Assembly (NCBI GenBank): GCA_965146665.1
Contig: CBCTHE010000015.1
Location: forward strand, 1-64,000
Length of the DNA: 64,000 nt
Direction of reading: 5' to 3'
DNA from: Ructibacterium sp965146665
GTDB taxonomy: Bacteria; Bacillota; Clostridia; Monoglobales; Monoglobaceae
The notes under the pieces are model-generated. The model searched no databases. It saw nothing but the letters and a program-made list of their open reading frames with translations, and was not told the origin of the DNA. Both the position numbers and the translations under genes were made by a program. Of this stretch, positions 60,869 through 64,000 are shown in pieces. Within the stretch, counting starts at the first letter, position 1, and the number at the start of each line of letters is the position of its first letter.

Positions 60869-63670
60869 ATGAAGAGAATTGTAAGTATTTTTATTATGAT
60901 TGCTGTGGCCTTTGGGACCGGTGTATTTGCCAACAGCCAGGATGCAATGCCGGAGCGCCTTTGGGGGCTCGGTATCATCCAGGGAGACGAAGGAGGGATC
61001 AGACCTGAGGACAGTCTGACCCGCGCGGAGTTCTGCCAGATGGTGGCACGGATGCTTTGGGTGGCGGATATTAACACAGAAGCCATGGAAACCGGTTATG
61101 CCGATGTGCCGGCGAATCACTGGGCCAGCAGCTGTATTATTGTGCTTCAGGGGATGGGAGTGGTCGACGGCAATGGTGACGGAACCTTTGCACCGGATGA
61201 GAACGTCTTGTTTGACGAAGCTGTAAAGATTCTGGTATCCGCAGCTGAATATCAGGTGGAGGCGGAAGAATTCGGCGGTTATCCCCAGGGCTGCCGGGCC
61301 GTCGGGGCGCGGCTGGGTATTACCCGGGGTGTGGAAGCGGGAGAGGCGCCCATCACCCGCCTGACCGCTGCGAACTTAATCAACAACACTTTGGACGTTG
61401 TACCTTTATCTAAAAAGTACGGCACAGATGAATATGAGAAAAACAGCGATAATCTGACCATGTATGAGCTGCTTCTGCAGCGCATGGATTCGGTGGAGAT
61501 CGAGGGCGTGGTAACGGCCAATGCTGCTGCGGACCTCCGGGACGCAGACGCGGATTTAGAGGATGGCTATGTCACTGTTAAGGTGCTGAAGCAGGCAGGG
61601 GAAAACGTAGAGCCGCAATTTGTCAGATACCGCAGCCAGAATTCATACAGCGCCTATATGGGGTATTATGTAAAGGGGTTTGCCAAGTATCTTAAGGATG
61701 TGGGAATTTATGAGATATTTAATCTGTCGCCGGTGGAACGGAACAACAACCTGACTGTGGTTCAGGCTGACGATGCCAGGCTGGAAGCGGAATATCTGGA
61801 GTACTGGCAGGATGAGCAGAAAAAGGCCCAGAAGGTCAGTATTGCTGACGACGCCGTCTATATCTACAACAACCGGCCTTTGGTTTCTGCGGAGGCCGAG
61901 GGGATGCAGATCCATTACGGCCAGTACAGACTGCTGGACAACACCGGGGACAAGCGGGCGGATCTGGTATTCATCGAAGAGATTGAGAGTTTTGTGGCAG
62001 AGAAGGTCAACCAAAACAATCAGACGGTCTATTTTGCAGACAAACAGCTTTACCGCGGCAGGAACAGCTTTGCCTATGAGCCGGATGACGGAGAAAAGGT
62101 CTATGAGCTCCTGGATCAGGAGGGCAAATCCGTCGGCTTTGAGGAGATCAAGGCGGGGCAGGGCGTCACCTTGATGACGAGCCGGGACGGGAGCTATACC
62201 CGTGTGCAGATCAGTGAAAAGATGGTCACAGGAAAGGTTGACGGAGCAAAGCCTGAAGAAAATGAGATCACCATTGACGGCGAGACTTATGCGCTGTCCC
62301 TGAATGCAGAAGGGGTGAATCCGGCGGATATCAAGATTGGTGATGAGGGCAGCTTTGTTCTGGATGTATACGGCAGAGTGGTTGGTTTCTTTGGTGTCAA
62401 AGTTGCTGATCTGCAGTACGGCTATGTGGTGGGTGCTGCGGATAACGGCGCATTCGGCTCAGAGCTGCAGCTTCGGGTGATAAGCGGAACCAAGCCTGTG
62501 CGGCAGGAGAAAATTGAAAATGGAAATACAAAGATTTCTTATTTCTTTCAGAACGATCAAATGAAAGAGTATATATGCTCAGCTAAGGTAAAATGCTATG
62601 AGACCTTTGAGAGCATTGATGCGGAAGGCAGGTATGTACAGAACTTCCAGAGTATAGCGCCGACGCCTGAACTGCTGAGAAACAAGGTGATTGGATTTTC
62701 TTTTAATTCGGAGGGCGAAATTAACAAGCTGTACCTGTATGCGCTCAAAACCAATGATTCCGAGTTAGGCAATTCAGAGTTCAATGCCAAAATTATTTCC
62801 TTTGGAGGAGAGGGCACAGGCAATGCAGCAGGGCGCGGGTATGCCACCAATGAAAGCACGGCCTTTATCTGTGTTCCCAACAGCGCCTCTCCCAATACGG
62901 ACGATTATTATGTGCAGCTGGAGCTCAAGGATGAGTCCACTGGGAATTATGTATACGGCGTCAAGACCTTTTTTGTTCCCACTTCCAATGACCTGAGTGC
63001 GGATGAAATGAGAGAAATTCAATATGCCCAGCCAGTAGACGTGCTTGTAATCCGCGCGGATATGAATGCGGCGGACCCAGCACCTGTGGCACAGGATGCG
63101 GATGTGTGCATTGTAGGTGAAGTAGCTGTGAGTATCGGTGAGACCGGGGATGATGCGGGTGCGGAAATCTATACTCTGCGGCTTTTAAACAAGGATAAGG
63201 AGATCACTGAAAACACACCCTCCTCGGGCAAGGCCTTTGACACGGCGGCAGGTCTGATGAAAGGGGACTTGATCCAGTATACCAGAGACGGATTCGGAAG
63301 AATCGCGAGAATTGAGCAGGTGGGCCATATCCAGGGGCTGGACAGCGGCCTGGCGGCGGATGACACAAGAGACCATGATTACCGGGAAGAGGGCAATATG
63401 CTTTACGGTCTGGCTAAAAATGTTGAACGGGACCTCTATTATTACAATTACAATGAGATGGTGAATATGATTACACTGGATTTGGGCAATGGAGTGGAAA
63501 GATTTCTGCGCGTTCCCACGCAGGACGGACCGCCGGTGTATCGGTATGAGCGCAAGACCGGATGGATTTATCCTTCCGCCGCTGAGGATATAATAGACGG
63601 AAAGTCAAGCATCTGCGCGTTTATGGACAATGACAATATGGTATCTGCTGTTGTAATTATCAACGGCTAG
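60869..63670 (+). CDS. SLH-domain surface protein, paralogue of the protein at 20743-23313
   Basis: This 933-residue protein has a signal peptide (MKRIVSIFIMIAVAFGTGVF, cleavage near FA-NS). Two SLH domains lie at about 30-70 (LWGLGIIQGDEGGIRPEDSL) and 85-135 (WASSCIIVLQGMGVVDGNGDG), with a partial third after. A long beta-rich region with segments like VYIYNNRPLVSAEAEG parallels the protein at 20743-23313. It likely sits on the cell wall and supports polysaccharide binding. AGGAGG lies seven bases before ATG 60869. A secreted-protein gene follows after 13 bases. Confidence 0.8.
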   Translation: MKRIVSIFIMIAVAFGTGVFANSQDAMPERLWGLGIIQGDEGGIRPEDSLTRAEFCQMVARMLWVADINTEAMETGYADVPANHWASSCIIVLQGMGVVDGNGDGTFAPDENVLFDEAVKILVSAAEYQVEAEEFGGYPQGCRAVGARLGITRGVEAGEAPITRLTAANLINNTLDVVPLSKKYGTDEYEKNSDNLTMYELLLQRMDSVEIEGVVTANAAADLRDADADLEDGYVTVKVLKQAGENVEPQFVRYRSQNSYSAYMGYYVKGFAKYLKDVGIYEIFNLSPVERNNNLTVVQADDARLEAEYLEYWQDEQKKAQKVSIADDAVYIYNNRPLVSAEAEGMQIHYGQYRLLDNTGDKRADLVFIEEIESFVAEKVNQNNQTVYFADKQLYRGRNSFAYEPDDGEKVYELLDQEGKSVGFEEIKAGQGVTLMTSRDGSYTRVQISEKMVTGKVDGAKPEENEITIDGETYALSLNAEGVNPADIKIGDEGSFVLDVYGRVVGFFGVKVADLQYGYVVGAADNGAFGSELQLRVISGTKPVRQEKIENGNTKISYFFQNDQMKEYICSAKVKCYETFESIDAEGRYVQNFQSIAPTPELLRNKVIGFSFNSEGEINKLYLYALKTNDSELGNSEFNAKIISFGGEGTGNAAGRGYATNESTAFICVPNSASPNTDDYYVQLELKDESTGNYVYGVKTFFVPTSNDLSADEMREIQYAQPVDVLVIRADMNAADPAPVAQDADVCIVGEVAVSIGETGDDAGAEIYTLRLLNKDKEITENTPSSGKAFDTAAGLMKGDLIQYTRDGFGRIARIEQVGHIQGLDSGLAADDTRDHDYREEGNMLYGLAKNVERDLYYYNYNEMVNMITLDLGNGVERFLRVPTQDGPPVYRYERKTGWIYPSAAEDIIDGKSSICAFMDNDNMVSAVVIING

Positions 63671-63683
63671 AGGAGGAGGCAAC

Positions 63684-64000
63684 ATGAAAAAAGGCATAGC
63701 AGTTATTTTGGCGTTTACACTCCTGTTCTCCTGTATTTCGGCATTTGCATCGGCACCGGTCCCGGGGGAACCGGAGGAGAGCGCGGAGACGGTCTCTGCG
63801 GCTGTCCCGGAGGCTCCGGGTGCAGAAGAGGATGGAGGAACGTCCGCGGCGGTACCTGAGACAGGGAGTGTGCTTCCAGTGCAGACTGCTGAGCTGTCCG
63901 TGGGGGATGCGGAAAAAATGCTGGCAGAGGTGGAAACCTCCGCAGATACAGCCATACCGCCCGTGGGAACAGTGTACTATCAGGATGATTTTTCGGGCAG
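63684..64000 (+). CDS. secreted protein, N-terminal 105 codons only
   Basis: The frame opens at ATG 63684 after AGGAGGAGG and runs off the window without a stop. It starts with a signal peptide (MKKGIAVILAFTLLFSCISA), continues with a low-complexity Glu/Ala/Pro/Ser stretch (about 25-95), and ends VGTVYYQDDFSG. The DDF(S/T)G motif is how the laminin-G-like segments of the lyase at 6815 begin, so this is probably another polysaccharide-degrading or -binding protein. The function is unknown. Confidence 0.75.
   Translation, partial: MKKGIAVILAFTLLFSCISAFASAPVPGEPEESAETVSAAVPEAPGAEEDGGTSAAVPETGSVLPVQTAELSVGDAEKMLAEVETSADTAIPPVGTVYYQDDFSG

Noticed and set aside
60443..61120. Minus-strand frame with a KGRPPKDYAV segment, considered as a transposase remnant
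   Set aside because: The similarity is only a few residues, and the frame overlaps the permease remnant and the SLH gene start. No inverted repeats or target duplications are visible.
1..64000. CRISPR array
   Set aside because: I looked for regularly spaced direct repeats of 24-40 bases and saw none; no cas-like genes either.

Overview
The window is about 64 kb of a GC-rich chromosome from an anaerobic Firmicute of class Clostridia, probably an Oscillospirales-type gut bacterium. The evidence is Gram-positive promoters and Shine-Dalgarno sites, SLH-domain surface proteins, LplB/LplC sugar permeases, a split glgC/glgD pair, and CCA-encoded tRNA clusters beside a 5S rRNA. The assignment below class level is inference. 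No organism name can be read from the sequence.

Layout. (1) 1-450: the end of an rRNA operon (3' part of 5S rRNA) with tRNA-Asn, -Glu and -Met. (2) 0.8-23.3 kb: a carbohydrate locus. It has a membrane-anchored AraC-type regulator, two sugar ABC permeases and a solute-binding lipoprotein, then five secreted proteins. These are a heparinase II/III-like putative lyase with laminin-G-like and copper-amine-oxidase-N-like domains, a GH97 glycosidase, a laminin-G-like repeat protein and two SLH-type proteins. Everything from 3.3 to 23.3 kb is on one strand with tiny gaps and looks like one 20-kb operon. No ATPase for the importer is encoded here, so a shared MsmX-type ATPase is likely. (3) 23.4-29.6 kb, minus strand: an ABC permease/ATPase pair, a Ca2+-type P-ATPase with a long structured leader, and a cupin-AraC regulator divergent from (4) L-fucose isomerase and L-fuculose-phosphate aldolase. 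(5) 32.6-38.9 kb: gyrA, a lipoprotein, a TtcA-like tRNA thiolase, galU, an orphan polysaccharide-export permease and a small P-loop kinase-like protein. (6) 38.95-41.1 kb: a repeat-rich non-housekeeping patch. It holds a candidate type I toxin-antitoxin locus (23-residue hydrophobic peptide plus convergent RNA) and a 251-bp near-perfect inverted repeat around a 148-residue unknown gene and a string of perfect hairpins. (7) 41.3-47.7 kb: the glycogen operon glgB-glgC-glgD-glgA. (8) 47.8-53.3 kb: pentapeptide-repeat protein, Ogt, citrate synthase, a gluconate-5-dehydrogenase-like SDR, cold-shock protein and Hsp33. (9) 53.5-54.03 kb: tRNA-Val, -Asp, -Phe, -Gly and -Cys. (10) 54.1-60.6 kb: an AT-rich island, almost certainly acquired. 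It carries a catalytic-domain-less serine recombinase fragment, a KilA-N protein, a DUF1016/YhcG-type PD-(D/E)XK nuclease, a 990-residue adenine-specific DNA methyltransferase and a small PD-(D/E)XK nuclease. (11) 60.6-64 kb: backbone composition returns. The last 26 codons of an LplC-type permease survive as a remnant, followed by a paralogue of the SLH protein at 20.7-23.3 kb and the start of another secreted protein, so a second polysaccharide locus begins here.

The most interesting items are the toxin-antitoxin-like locus at 39.0-39.3 kb, the restriction/defence-like island at 54.3-60.1 kb, the inverted-repeat cassette at 39.3-40.7 kb and the undeclared leader RNA of the Ca2+ ATPase. All calls come from reading the sequence; no database search was run.
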